From NCBI RefSeq assembly GCF_001296045.1, contig NZ_LJHS01000005.1, forward strand, positions 372,001 through 436,000: DNA of 64,000 nucleotides, read 5' to 3'. The position numbers were made by a program, and so were the translations under genes. Shown here in pieces: positions 27,118-35,957 of the stretch (position 1 is the first letter of the stretch; each line of letters opens with the position of its first letter). The notes under the pieces are model-generated. The model worked only from the letters and a program-made list of their open reading frames with translations. It did no database searches and was not told where the DNA came from. The stretch comes from Rhizobium sp. AAP43. GTDB taxonomy: Bacteria > Pseudomonadota > Alphaproteobacteria > Rhizobiales > Rhizobiaceae.

Positions 27118-27927
27118 TCAGGGCGTGGGGTCAACGGCCGGGTAGGGGCCGGTGCGCGACGCATGGATCTGATATTCATGCAGCTTCGGGTCGGCATTGA
27201 GGCGCTCGAAGATCGGCGCCAGCCGGTCGACCCAGGTATCGACGCCATCATCCGTGCCGATCAGATCCTGGCGCACTTCGAGAAGCGCGTGCGGGATGCC
27301 TTTGATCATGCAGTGACGGTACATGGTGTCGCCCTTCAAGGCGCCGTCATAAGGTTCGTTGTCACCCACAAGAATGTCGCCCGACGCGGATAGCTGGTCG
27401 ATCAGGGGGCGAACGGCGCGTTCATCGGTGTCCCAGAGAACAGCCGCGTGCCAGGGGCGGGGGATGCCTTTCCAGGCCGGAGTGTAGGAGTGCAGTGACA
27501 GCACCAGCGGCGCCTTGCCCGAGGCGTCAGCCGTACGCGCAATCACGTCCGATACAGCTTCATGATAGGGCCGATGATAGGTGGCGATACGGTGCTGCCA
27601 TTCATCGGCTGTGATCGGGTGGTTGCCGGGAATGATCGCGCCGTCGGAAATCCGCATGATGATCGTCGGATCATCCTCGCCGCGATTCGGATCGATCAGC
27701 AGGCGGGAGAAGCGCGACATCACGGCTGGCGCCTGAAGCCTGGCTGACAGGCGACGCGTGAGGGGCTCGATGCCGATGTCATAAGCGATATGCCGCGAAA
27801 AGGCGCTGTCAGCGAGGCCGAGCCGCGCATAGGCCTCCGGCACGAGATTGGTCGCATGATCGGCCAGCAGCACCAAGCCGCTGTCATATCGGCCGTCCAG
27901 TATCTCGAAAACGGGTGCGTTATTCAT
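27118..27927 (-). CDS. N-formylglutamate amidohydrolase family protein
   Basis: 269 residues. Family markers are LADHATNLVPEAY, RFSRLLIDPNRGEDD, SLHSYTPAW and VGDNEPYDGALKGDTMYRH, containing the His/Asp/Glu metal-site residues. Members hydrolyse N-formylglutamate to formate and glutamate at the end of one histidine-degradation route. No hut genes are near, and similar isolated copies are common, so the substrate could be another N-acyl amino acid. First gene of a two-gene unit with DUF1244 (11-base gap). Confidence 0.9.
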   Translation of the reverse strand: MNNAPVFEILDGRYDSGLVLLADHATNLVPEAYARLGLADSAFSRHIAYDIGIEPLTRRLSARLQAPAVMSRFSRLLIDPNRGEDDPTIIMRISDGAIIPGNHPITADEWQHRIATYHRPYHEAVSDVIARTADASGKAPLVLSLHSYTPAWKGIPRPWHAAVLWDTDERAVRPLIDQLSASGDILVGDNEPYDGALKGDTMYRHCMIKGIPHALLEVRQDLIGTDDGVDTWVDRLAPIFERLNADPKLHEYQIHASRTGPYPAVDPTP

Positions 27928-28112
27928 CGTCGGGATGTCATTCCATGCTGCAAAGGCTTGATCGCATGGGGAATGCAGGAGCGCAAGCTTTCAAGGCCGT
28001 CACGTTTGTGCCAAGATCAGACACGAAGGTCCCGGGACTGGCCGGGGGCGGAAATTACAATCGATTAGAGTTGCGTTGACATTCTCTGGCCAGCATCGCA
28101 AGAAGGCATCCC

Positions 28113-28619
28113 ATGCGTATTTTTGGAGTTCCGGCACCAACCGTGCAGAAGCAAATCCGACAGACTTGCGACCGCGCTGCCGCGCGTTTTCTGAAGCCCA
28201 TCCTGATCGCGGGCGCATTGTTTGCACCCGTTCTCGCGGCTGATGCTGCTCATGCCGAGTTTCGGGTCTGCAATGGCACCCAGAACCTCGTCGGGGTCGC
28301 TATCGGCTACCGGGCGGAAGAGGGCTGGATCACCGAGGGTTGGTGGCAGGTTCCCGCCGGCACCTGCGCCACGTTGATCGAGGGTGAACTCCAATCGCGC
28401 TACTACTATCTCTATGCTGAGGATGCTGCCCGCGGTGGGCGTTGGGCTGGCGACATCAACATGTGCGCAGCCGAAAACGAATTCAAGATCGTGGGCGTGA
28501 AGGATTGCTTCGCACGCGGCTATCAGCAGATGGGGTTCAAAGAATATGACACCGGCAGGCAGGGGAGCTGGATGGTCCAGCTGTCCGATTCGTCGGGCAC
28601 CCAGGAAAGCCAGAACTGA
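28113..28619 (+). CDS. DUF1036 exported protein
   Basis: 168 residues. AAGAAGG lies 6 bases before ATG at 28113. An N-terminal basic region and hydrophobic core (FLKPILIAGALFAPVLAADAAHA) form a long signal peptide. The mature domain is DUF1036: FRVCNGTQNLVGVAIGYR, EGWITEGWWQVPAGTC, YYYLYAED, FKIVGVKDC, KEYDTG. Four Cys suggest disulfides in the periplasm. Function unknown. Its TGA overlaps the pyk ATG by one base (TGATG), so the two are translationally coupled even though one product is exported and the other cytoplasmic. Confidence 0.9.
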   Translation: MRIFGVPAPTVQKQIRQTCDRAAARFLKPILIAGALFAPVLAADAAHAEFRVCNGTQNLVGVAIGYRAEEGWITEGWWQVPAGTCATLIEGELQSRYYYLYAEDAARGGRWAGDINMCAAENEFKIVGVKDCFARGYQQMGFKEYDTGRQGSWMVQLSDSSGTQESQN

Positions 28620-30058
28620 TGAAGCGCAACCGCAAAGTAAAGATCCTTGCCACGCTTGGTCCCGCCTCCTCCGACGAGGCAATGATCCGCAAGCTCCACG
28701 AAGCCGGCGCTGATCTTTTCCGCATCAACATGAGCCATGCGAGCCATGACACGATGCGCACGCTTGTGCAGCGTATCCGCAATGTCGAAGCGGCTTGTGG
28801 CCGTCCGATCGGCATCCTCGCCGACCTTCAGGGTCCGAAGCTGCGCGTCGGCAAGTTCGCAGAGACCACGGTGGAACTGAAGCCGGGCCAGACCTTTACC
28901 CTCGACAGCAAGGATGAGCCTGGCGACCAGAACCGCGTGTTCCTGCCGCATCCGGAGATCCTCGAATCTGTCAAGCCGGGTGACCGACTGCTGATCGACG
29001 ACGGCAAGCTGCATCTGAAGGCTGAAAAGTGCGATGGCAAGAGCATCGTCACGACGGTCGTATCCGGCACCAAGATCTCCGACCGCAAGGGCGTCAGCCT
29101 GCCTGACACCATTCTCGCAACCGGCGTACTCACCGACAAGGACCGCGCCGACCTCGACGCCGTGCTTGCCGTGAACGATGTCGATTGGGTTGCGCTCTCC
29201 TTCATCCAGCGTCCGGAAGATCTCTCCGAAGTGCGCAAGATTGCCAAGGGCCGCGTTGGCCTGATGTCGAAGATCGAGAAGCCGCAGGCCATCGAGCGCA
29301 TCGACGAAATCATCGCCCTTTCTGACGCCCTGATGGTTGCCCGTGGCGACCTCGGCGTGGAAATGCCGCTCGAGCGCGTCCCTGGCATCCAGAAGCAACT
29401 GATCCGCGCCTGCCGCCGCGAAGGCAAGCCTGTCGTCGTTGCTACCCAGATGCTGGAATCGATGATCACGGCGCCAGTTCCGACCCGCGCCGAAGTCTCC
29501 GACGTCGCGACCGCCGTCTTCGAAGGCGCCGACGCCATCATGCTCTCGGCCGAATCCGCTTCGGGCCAGTATCCGGTTGAAGCCGTGGCCACCATGGCAT
29601 CGATCGCGCATACGGTTGAACGCGAGCCGCACTATCCGGGCATCATCTACGCCCAGCGCGCCCAGCCGGAAGCAACGGGTGCCGACGCGATTTCGCTCGC
29701 TGCCCGCCAGATTGCCGAGACGCTGAAGCTGCAGGCGATCGTCTGTTATACCTCGTCCGGCAATACCGGCCTGCGCGCCTCGCGCGAGCGTCCGGAAGTG
29801 CCGATCATCGCATTGTCGCCGGTCATTCAGACGGCACGCCGCCTGTCTGTCGTCTGGGGCCTGCATTGCGTCGTCTCGTCCGAGCCGACCGACCTCGACG
29901 AAATGGTCAATGGCGCCTGCCGCATCGTGGTCGACGAAGGCTTTGGCAAGCCTGGTGACCGGATCATCATTTCGGCCGGTGTTCCGCTCGGCACCCCGGG
30001 TTCAACGAACATGCTGCGCATTGCCTATATCGGCTCTGACGGCCAGACGGGTATCTGA
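28619..30058 (+). CDS. pyk: Pyruvate kinase
   Basis: 479 residues, typical. Transfers phosphate from phosphoenolpyruvate to ADP, the last step of glycolysis. KILATLGPASS opens the barrel, RINMSHAS carries substrate contacts, SKIEKPQAIERIDEII and MVARGDLGVE hold the catalytic Lys and metal ligands, and MLESM and AEVSDVATAVFEGADAIML follow. The C-terminal domain (VCYTSSGNTGL, RLSVVWGLHCV) completes it. Start overlaps the DUF1036 stop by one base. Confidence 0.97.
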   Translation: MKRNRKVKILATLGPASSDEAMIRKLHEAGADLFRINMSHASHDTMRTLVQRIRNVEAACGRPIGILADLQGPKLRVGKFAETTVELKPGQTFTLDSKDEPGDQNRVFLPHPEILESVKPGDRLLIDDGKLHLKAEKCDGKSIVTTVVSGTKISDRKGVSLPDTILATGVLTDKDRADLDAVLAVNDVDWVALSFIQRPEDLSEVRKIAKGRVGLMSKIEKPQAIERIDEIIALSDALMVARGDLGVEMPLERVPGIQKQLIRACRREGKPVVVATQMLESMITAPVPTRAEVSDVATAVFEGADAIMLSAESASGQYPVEAVATMASIAHTVEREPHYPGIIYAQRAQPEATGADAISLAARQIAETLKLQAIVCYTSSGNTGLRASRERPEVPIIALSPVIQTARRLSVVWGLHCVVSSEPTDLDEMVNGACRIVVDEGFGKPGDRIIISAGVPLGTPGSTNMLRIAYIGSDGQTGI

Positions 30059-30095
30059 CGCCTTCGTCCATGACGGGGTGATTGAAAGTTACGAC

Positions 30096-30118
30096 AAGCC
30101 GCCTTCGGGCGGCTTTTT
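30096..30118 (+). terminator. Intrinsic terminator of DUF1036-pyk
   Basis: Stem AAGCCGCC/GGCGGCTT with a stable TTCG loop (30104-30107), followed by TTTTT. It lies 38 bases after the pyk stop. Confidence 0.92.
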
Positions 30119-30135
30119 CGTTATGGCCGCTCGCC

Positions 30136-31206
30136 TTATTGCCCTGCCTGTAGAGACATCGTCGAGCCGCTTGATGGAACGCGGTTGGCAGCGAGGCGAG
30201 GTTCCGCCGCACGGGCCATGGTCTGCAGGTCGCGTGGGTTGCCTGCGACCTTCTCGATAGCGGCTATCGCAATCTCTGTCACCACATAGTCCGGCTTATG
30301 GCCGAGGCCTTCGATCCAGACCAATTCGGAGCCGGCAATATCGCGGGCAAGGCCTTTTGAGTGGATCTCTTCCAGCACGATTTCATCACTGTCTCCGGTG
30401 ATGACCACCGTCGGACGTGTGATCTCCCTGTATCGTGGCGAAAAGCGGGTGACGTAGTCCAGGAGGCCCGCGACATCGGTTGCATTGGCACGGAATGTCT
30501 GTGGCCGCAGCACAAGCGCGGGGCCGGTGTCTTCGACATAGGTTCGCGGAAGCGGATTGGGTGCGAAGACGTGGTGCGTTGCCGGCTCCAGCCGGGCCAT
30601 GCCGGCATGGAGTGCAATCGTATTGCAGAAGATCGGCCCGATGATCGGTGCCGATGCCAGATGATAATACCAGTCGACGCCGCCGGGCCAGGGATGGGTG
30701 GCCGCGGCTAGGAAGACAAGACCCTCGACCTTGTCGGGATGCAGCACCCCGAAGCTAGCTGCAATCGCGCCACCAAAGGAGTGGCCAACGATGACTGCAC
30801 GCTTGATCCCCTTCTTCTCCATCAGTCTGGCAATCGCATTGGCCTGGCCGTCCGGCGTATCGTTTTCTGGCCCGCCGCGCTCCGAATAGCCGTGTCCCGG
30901 CCGGTCGACAAACAGGAGTTCGGCGCGCCCGCCCAGCGGCTCCAGAAAGGCACCCACCTGGTCACGCAGATTCCCGGAGGCACCGTGGATGAAGACAATA
31001 GGCGGAAGGTCAGCACCCGCGCCTGCCGGCAGATGCAGCGCGTTGAGCCCGTAGCCGCCGATATCCGTCAGCGTGCCTGTATTGGGATACCGAGCCTCGA
31101 TTGCGCGGGCGCGCAGATGGGTGGCAATCGCAAGTGCCACCAGAATGAGGGCGAGCAGTGCTAGAAAACCGAGGAGCACGATGCCGAGGCGGGAGGCGAT
31201 GAACAA
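30136..31206 (-). CDS. Membrane-anchored alpha/beta hydrolase
   Basis: 356 residues. An N-terminal membrane helix (LGIVLLGFLALLALILVALAIA) anchors an alpha/beta-hydrolase domain. Oxyanion region VFIHGASGN, nucleophile elbow VIVGHSFGGAI (Ser), acid TGDSDEIV and His in EGLGHKPDYV make a complete triad. Substrate unknown; such proteins are esterases, epoxide hydrolases or haloperoxidase-like. Monocistronic in appearance, converging with pyk. Confidence 0.88.
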   Translation of the reverse strand: MFIASRLGIVLLGFLALLALILVALAIATHLRARAIEARYPNTGTLTDIGGYGLNALHLPAGAGADLPPIVFIHGASGNLRDQVGAFLEPLGGRAELLFVDRPGHGYSERGGPENDTPDGQANAIARLMEKKGIKRAVIVGHSFGGAIAASFGVLHPDKVEGLVFLAAATHPWPGGVDWYYHLASAPIIGPIFCNTIALHAGMARLEPATHHVFAPNPLPRTYVEDTGPALVLRPQTFRANATDVAGLLDYVTRFSPRYREITRPTVVITGDSDEIVLEEIHSKGLARDIAGSELVWIEGLGHKPDYVVTEIAIAAIEKVAGNPRDLQTMARAAEPRLAANRVPSSGSTMSLQAGQ

Positions 31207-31292
31207 GAGTGGGATCTTTCAGGCAAGGACTGTCTGCGCCAAGAGATCGTGCTGTGGAGCCATTCGTCAAGGGCCACGAAACGGGTGACCGT

Positions 31293-31997
31293 TTACGTCC
31301 TCTGCCCGGCGATTTCCTCAGACAGCTTTGCCACCAGTTCCTGTGCCTCACGGTCGGCCGGGAAGACCTCGAGGTAGCGTTCCCAGGCGGCAAGGGCAGC
31401 ATCCTTGCTGCCGCGTTCGGTGAGGATGCCGGCAAGGCCTGCAATGGCGCCGAAGTGGCGGGGCTCGAGTTTCAGCACACGCTCGATGTCCGAGACGGAC
31501 ATGCGGTAATTGCCCATCGAGAAATGCAGGGTGGCTCGCTGGTTCCAGGCGCCGGCGAAATCAGGCTTCAGGACAATCGCCTGGTCAAGGAAATCAAGGG
31601 CGGCGGCATTGCGCTTTTCAGCGGCTGCCTTGGCGGACCATTGCATGAGGAGGTCGACGGTCGGGCTGGACGACTCGCTCCAGCGTGCCAGGACACTGTT
31701 GGCGATCTGGCGTGCGGCGTCCGGATTGCGCTCGCGCTTGAGCTCGACGAGCATCTCATCGATGCTCTTTACTTTCGGCGGCGGTGCCTTGACGGGGATG
31801 CGCTCGACCCCGGCTGCAGGTGGTGCTGCCTTAGGTGCTGCGGGTGCACCAGGCCGCGCTTCCGGCACGATTGTGCCGGGAGCCTCCGGCGGTGTCGGCA
31901 TGGGCTGATCCGGCGCTTGCGCCAGCGAGGAGCCGGTCATGAGCAAGGCGGAGACAAACAGCGGGGAAAGGGTGAGTCGCAAAGAAAAACGGCGCAT
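31293..31997 (-). CDS. Periplasmic TPR-repeat protein
   Basis: 234 residues. Signal peptide (LTLSPLFVSALLMTGSSLAQ), a Pro/Ala-rich linker to about residue 85, then helical TPR-like repeats (ALDFLDQAIVLKPDFAGAWNQRATLHF, split: ALDFLDQAIVLKPDF and AGAWNQRATLHFSMGNYR; RVLKLEPRHFGAIAGLAGIL; AALAAWERYLEVFPADREA). Probably a protein-protein interaction factor in the periplasm. No partner can be named from context. Confidence 0.85.
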   Translation of the reverse strand: MRRFSLRLTLSPLFVSALLMTGSSLAQAPDQPMPTPPEAPGTIVPEARPGAPAAPKAAPPAAGVERIPVKAPPPKVKSIDEMLVELKRERNPDAARQIANSVLARWSESSSPTVDLLMQWSAKAAAEKRNAAALDFLDQAIVLKPDFAGAWNQRATLHFSMGNYRMSVSDIERVLKLEPRHFGAIAGLAGILTERGSKDAALAAWERYLEVFPADREAQELVAKLSEEIAGQRT

Positions 31998-32109
31998 TCA
32001 GGGAAGGTAGTCCCTCAGCGCCGTCTTTCAAACTCAATTTTTCGAAATCAACACGCCAGTGAATGGCGGGCAGACCAGCAGCGCGTCGGGATCCGGAGAT
32101 CCCGAAGCA

Positions 32110-32235
32110 TCAGCCCTGGCGGGCCTTGAAGCGCGGGTTCTGCTTGTTGATGATGTAGATACGGCCCTTGCGGCGAACCAGACGGTTGTCGCGATGACGG
32201 GCCTTAAGCGCTTTCAGCGAGTTCTTGATCTTCAT
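32110..32235 (-). CDS. rpmJ: 50S ribosomal protein L36, Cys-free type
   Basis: 41 residues, ATG at 32235 and TGA at 32112-32110. The product begins [20 protein letters not shown] and ends [13 protein letters not shown], the rhizobial form of L36 (also called ykgO type). It has no Cys, so it lacks the zinc site of the classical protein. Ribosome site is weak (GGACCAGAAAA). Its own promoter should lie in the 180 bases up to purK. Confidence 0.93.
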   Translation of the reverse strand: MKIKNSLKALKARHRDNRLVRRKGRIYIINKQNPRFKARQG

Positions 32236-32298
32236 TTTTCTGGTCCACAACGATTGTCGGGGAATGTGTCATTCACCCACTGTCTGAAACAATCAAAA

Positions 32299-32316
32299 GC
32301 GCGCCGCTGGGCGCGC
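32299..32316 (-). terminator. Intrinsic terminator of the ydcH-purE-purK unit
   Basis: Stem GCGCGCC/GGCGCGC with loop GCTG; followed on the minus strand by TTTTGATT. It separates purK from rpmJ. Confidence 0.8.
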
Positions 32317-32412
32317 CCCTGAAGAGTTGGGCGCAATTAGCCCGAGGGAGGCCTGCCTGTCAACCGGTTGGGCGGCATTTGCCCAGCCCAAAAGGCTAAA
32401 AAACGGGAGTTA

Positions 32413-33477
32413 TCAGTCCCGGAACGGCAGGATTTGCGTGACATGACCCATCTTGCGACCGGGCCGGGCTTCCGTTTTGCCGTAGAGATGGACGAGCACG
32501 TTCGGCTTTGCGAGCCAGGCCGGCACAGAATCGATGTCGTCACCAATCAGATTCGTCATCACGCAATCGGAGTGGCGTACGGGATCGCCAAGAGTGAGGC
32601 CCGCAACGGCACGGATGTGCTGCTCGAACTGCGAAACGATGCAGGCGGCTTCCGTCCAGTGCCCGGAATTGTGAACGCGGGGCGCGATCTCGTTGGCAAT
32701 CAGGGTGCCGTCTTCGAGCACGAAGAATTCCATGCCGACCACGCCGACATAGCCGAGGCCATCAAGCAATTTGGTTGCGGCCTCGCGTGCGGCCTGAGCT
32801 GTCTCGTTGGCGATCGCGGCCGGCAGTGTCGAGGTGTGCAGGATGCCATTGCGATGCACATTTTCCGTCGGATCGTAGCAACGCACGTCGCCGTCGATGC
32901 CGCGGGCAGCGATGATCGAGATCTCGCGGACAAAGGGCACGAAGCTTTCGAGGATGAGCGGCACGCCGCCGAGTTCGGCAAAGGCACCGGTGGATGGATC
33001 TCCCTTGCGGAAGACTTTCTGGCCCTTGCCGTCGTAACCGAGACGGCGGGTCTTCAAGACACCTTCGCCGCCGAAATCGGCGAGTGCGGCGTCGAGATCA
33101 GCCTGGCTGTCGATGGCATTGAAGCGGGCGGTCTCAATCCCTGAGGCATTGAGGAAGCGTTTTTCCGTCACGCGATCCTGGGCGACTTCCAGCGCTTTTG
33201 GCGGCGGATACACCGGAACATTGTGCGCCAAGGTTTCCGCGGCGGAGACGGGCACGTTCTCGAATTCGTAGGTAACGACGTCGCAGATTTCGGCAAGTTC
33301 TGCCAGGGCCTCTGCATCGTCATAGGCAGCGGTGATCTGCCGATTGGCGAGCTGGGCGGCGGGGCTGTTTGCCTGCGGTTCGAGAATCACGGTCTGGTAA
33401 TTCAGGCGGGCGGCTGCCATGGCCAGCATGCGACCGAGTTGGCCGCCGCCGATAATGCCGATCGTGCGAACGGTCAT
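32413..33477 (-). CDS. purK: 5-(carboxyamino)imidazole ribonucleotide synthase
   Basis: 354 residues. ATG at 33477 overlaps the purE stop (ATGA), so translation is coupled. ATP-grasp enzyme that converts AIR and bicarbonate to N5-CAIR in purine synthesis. The N-terminal [18 protein letters not shown] is diagnostic; [14 protein letters not shown] and [27 protein letters not shown] (split: [17 protein letters not shown] and [11 protein letters not shown]) carry ATP and Mg contacts. Feeds PurE immediately upstream. Confidence 0.96.
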   Translation of the reverse strand: MTVRTIGIIGGGQLGRMLAMAAARLNYQTVILEPQANSPAAQLANRQITAAYDDAEALAELAEICDVVTYEFENVPVSAAETLAHNVPVYPPPKALEVAQDRVTEKRFLNASGIETARFNAIDSQADLDAALADFGGEGVLKTRRLGYDGKGQKVFRKGDPSTGAFAELGGVPLILESFVPFVREISIIAARGIDGDVRCYDPTENVHRNGILHTSTLPAAIANETAQAAREAATKLLDGLGYVGVVGMEFFVLEDGTLIANEIAPRVHNSGHWTEAACIVSQFEQHIRAVAGLTLGDPVRHSDCVMTNLIGDDIDSVPAWLAKPNVLVHLYGKTEARPGRKMGHVTQILPFRD

Positions 33478-33974
33478 GGCGCTTCGTCCACCGGATATTC
33501 GGCAACAGAGCCTGTCTGGCGGGCAATCCACTCGTCCAGGCGGTCGGCCAGTTCGTCGTCGTAGATGGCAAGGACACGGGCAGCGAGCAGGCCGGCATTA
33601 ACGGCGCCTGCCCGGCCGATGGCGAGTGTGCCGACCGGAATGCCGGCGGGCATCTGGACGATGGAATAGAGGCTGTCGAGACCGGACATGGATTTCGACT
33701 GGACCGGTACGCCGAAGACCGGAAGCGGGGTGAGTGAAGCCACCATGCCGGGCAGGTGGGCGGCACCGCCGGCACCTGCAATGATCACCTTGAAGCCCTC
33801 GTCGCGGGCGCCTTTGGCGAAGGCCACCATACGGTCAGGCGTTCGGTGTGCCGAAACGATCCTAGCCTCGTAGTCGACGCCGAGTGCGTCCAGGGTGTCG
33901 GCGGCATTCTTCATGGTTTCCCAGTCGGACTGGCTTCCCATGATGATGGCGACGGGCGGGCACTCAGCTGTCAT
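33474..33974 (-). CDS. purE: N5-CAIR mutase
   Basis: 166 residues. AAGGA lies 8 bases before ATG at 33974. Class I Pur[22 protein letters not shown] with the catalytic His, [15 protein letters not shown] and [13 protein letters not shown]. Rearranges N5-CAIR to CAIR. Operon order is ydcH-like, purE, purK, with an 18-base gap and a 4-base overlap. Confidence 0.96.
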   Translation of the reverse strand: MTAECPPVAIIMGSQSDWETMKNAADTLDALGVDYEARIVSAHRTPDRMVAFAKGARDEGFKVIIAGAGGAAHLPGMVASLTPLPVFGVPVQSKSMSGLDSLYSIVQMPAGIPVGTLAIGRAGAVNAGLLAARVLAIYDDELADRLDEWIARQTGSVAEYPVDEAP

Positions 33975-33992
33975 CAGGCTATCCTTCTGCCT

Positions 33993-34196
33993 TCATGCGA
34001 TGATATCGGGGATGATCTGGTCTTCGATGGAGGTGATCTTGTCCTTGATCGCCAGCTTCTTCTTCTTCATCCGCTGGATTCTCAAGGCGTCGCATCCGGT
34101 CGCGATCATGGCGTTGATCGCCGCATCGTAATCCTCGTGCTCCTGGCGAAGCCGTGCCAGCGAGAGCCGAATGTCAGCCTGTTCCTGATCGGCCAT
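33993..34196 (-). CDS. YdcH-like (DUF465) small coiled-coil protein
   Basis: 67 residues, highly charged and helical: SLARLRQEHEDYDAAI, then IQRMKKKKLAIKDKI. The DUF465 family has a short helical hairpin of unknown function. GGGGA lies 9 bases before ATG at 34196. It is the first gene of the purE-purK unit and is divergent from a second DUF465 gene 236 bases away. Confidence 0.88.
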   Translation of the reverse strand: MADQEQADIRLSLARLRQEHEDYDAAINAMIATGCDALRIQRMKKKKLAIKDKITSIEDQIIPDIIA

Positions 34197-34431
34197 CGTT
34201 TTTCCCCATTTTTGCGCCTCGAGCCCATCCTATACGAAGGCCCCGGAGATTCGCGCAAGCTCCTATCACCAAATACCGGTAACGGGAAGTTATCCTTCTG
34301 CGCGATTATCGACGCCGGAATTTGCCCTTTCGCCTTCGACAAACCGCATTTCTCGTGTCACATTACTTTCGCAAAGCCTGAAACTCCAGCGGATGAGGGC
34401 TGGAGGTAGGCGACAAGGAAGGACGTATCAA

Positions 34432-34608
34432 ATGACCATACAGGCTCATCTTGACTCGCTGCAGAAGAAGCATGGCGCTATCGAGGAAAAGCTCCATGAT
34501 GCGCTCGCATCTCCCTCCACCGACGATCAGCAGATCGCCGAACTTAAGCGCCTGAAATTGCGACTCAAGGATGAAATGGAACGCCTGAGGGCTTCGACAC
34601 GCCACTGA
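34432..34608 (+). CDS. Second YdcH-like (DUF465) protein
   Basis: 58 residues from ATG at 34432, with AAGGAAGGA upstream; the frame is open from 34393 but without a ribosome site. Same fold as the divergent 67-residue protein: HLDSLQKKHGAIEEKLHDA and IAELKRLKLRLKDEMERL. Basic and coiled-coil. The pair probably arose by duplication, though they now differ considerably. The terminator at 34701 follows. Confidence 0.88.
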   Translation: MTIQAHLDSLQKKHGAIEEKLHDALASPSTDDQQIAELKRLKLRLKDEMERLRASTRH

Positions 34609-34700
34609 TCCATACCCTTTCCGGGCTGTGCCGGGAGACGATCCTAAGGTCGCTCCCGCCGTATAGATGAAGCAGCCCACATCAACCCGCCCCGGAGTTC

Positions 34701-34725
34701 CCCCGAGCTTCGGGGCTTTTGTTTG
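34701..34725 (+). terminator. Intrinsic terminator after the second DUF465 gene
   Basis: Stem CCCCGA/TCGGGG with loop GCT (34707-34709), one C, then TTTTGTTTG. It lies 93 bases after the stop codon. Confidence 0.75.
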
Positions 34726-34746
34726 CTGATCCGGGGGTGCTGGGGC

Positions 34747-35007
34747 TCAGGACCAGAATTGGTCGAGCCAGAGGTTCATCCGGTCAAAGCCGGGACGTCG
34801 GATGAAATATATGCGACGTGTGCCTTCGGCGCGCACATCGACGAGACCGGAATCAAGCAGGGCTTTCAGGTGCTGTGAGACCGCAGGGCGACTGATCGGC
34901 ATCTGGCTGGCAAGGTCGTTGACGGTTCTCGGTCCGCGACGGAGATCCTCCAGGATCTGCCGGCGGTTGGGATCTGCAATCGCCATGAAAGGATCCACGT
35001 TCGTCAT
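34747..35007 (-). CDS. ArsR-type helix-turn-helix regulator
   Basis: 86 residues from ATG at 35007; a TTG at 35013 is an alternative, and neither has a clear ribosome site. Winged helix: DPNRRQILEDLRRGPRTVND, then recognition helix ISRPAVSQHLKALLDSGLVD and wing AEGTRRIYFIRR. The metal-binding CxC motif of ArsR/SmtB is absent, so it senses something else. It lies 68 bases downstream of a TauE-type exporter on the same strand and may control that unit. Confidence 0.88.
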   Translation of the reverse strand: MTNVDPFMAIADPNRRQILEDLRRGPRTVNDLASQMPISRPAVSQHLKALLDSGLVDVRAEGTRRIYFIRRPGFDRMNLWLDQFWS

Positions 35008-35075
35008 GGGCAAACGTTAGGCGAAAGGCCGCTTCCCGGCAAGCGGGAATGTGCGCTGCAGCACTCGTCAAAAAG

Positions 35076-35852
35076 TCAAAGGCCGAGGGCGCCACTTGCG
35101 CCGTCGTAGAAGAGCTTTCCGCCGGCCACCAGCACCATGCCGTACATCAGCGGATAGAAGAGGGAGGGTCTGAGATGATGGACGAGTTTCGCGCCGATCA
35201 GTGTGGAAATCAGGGCGACCGGCAGAAGGCCGATCGACAATTTCAGATTTGTCGCATCGAGTTCTCCGAGGGCGAAATATGGGATCACCTTGATGGCGTT
35301 CAGGATGGCGAAGAAGCGGGTAGACGCGCCGGTATAGGTCTTGGGGTCGAGTTTCAAAGGCAGTGTGTAAACCTGGAATGGCGGGCCGCCCGCATGGGCG
35401 ACGAAGCTGCCATAACCGGAAAGCAATCCCCAGATCGATCCTGCCAGTGGGCGCTGGGCGGCCGGCAGTGCCGCCGGACTGTTGCGCGCCGTCCAGATGT
35501 CGATGAAGTAGCGCAGCGCAAAGACAACCGAAATCCCGCCCAAAACCAGCCGCATGGCGTCAGCCGAGACGTAGCTCGATGTGGCCCAGCCGAGACCGAG
35601 GCCTATCAATGCGCCCGGCATCATGGCGGTGAGGGTGCTCGCACTGTTGTACTTGCGCCAGGACCAGAGCGCTGCCGCATCCATGACAAGAAGGATCGGC
35701 AAGAAGATTGCAGCTGCCTGCATAGGGGGCACGGCAAAGGCCATCAGTGGCACGCCGATCAATGCCAGAGCACCGCCAAGACCGCCTTTTGACAGGCCAA
35801 CCAGCGCTACTGCGGGGATTGCGACAGCATAGAAGTTCGGGTCGGTCAGCAT
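35076..35852 (-). CDS. TauE/SafE-family membrane exporter
   Basis: 258 residues with about eight membrane helices (FYAVAIPAVALVGLSKGGLGG, ALIGVPLMAFAVPPMQAAAIFLPILL and others). The N-terminal GLSKGGLGG motif and its repeat SGYGSFVAHAGGPPFQVY mark the family. Members export sulfite, sulfoacetate or related anions in organosulfur metabolism, but no such genes are close. Upstream of the ArsR-type gene, probably one transcript. Confidence 0.9.
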   Translation of the reverse strand: MLTDPNFYAVAIPAVALVGLSKGGLGGALALIGVPLMAFAVPPMQAAAIFLPILLVMDAAALWSWRKYNSASTLTAMMPGALIGLGLGWATSSYVSADAMRLVLGGISVVFALRYFIDIWTARNSPAALPAAQRPLAGSIWGLLSGYGSFVAHAGGPPFQVYTLPLKLDPKTYTGASTRFFAILNAIKVIPYFALGELDATNLKLSIGLLPVALISTLIGAKLVHHLRPSLFYPLMYGMVLVAGGKLFYDGASGALGL

Positions 35853-35957
35853 TGTGCGGTTGATCCTTTCGGTCGAGCGGTCTATCGGATTTAAACAGAC
35901 ATTACGAGGACCATTTCCGCAGGGTGCGGAGCCGTCCCATCACCGGATTGACCCCGC

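Noticed and set aside
28523..29866. 447-residue open frame antisense to pyk
   Set aside because: Shadow of pyruvate kinase with unlikely composition.
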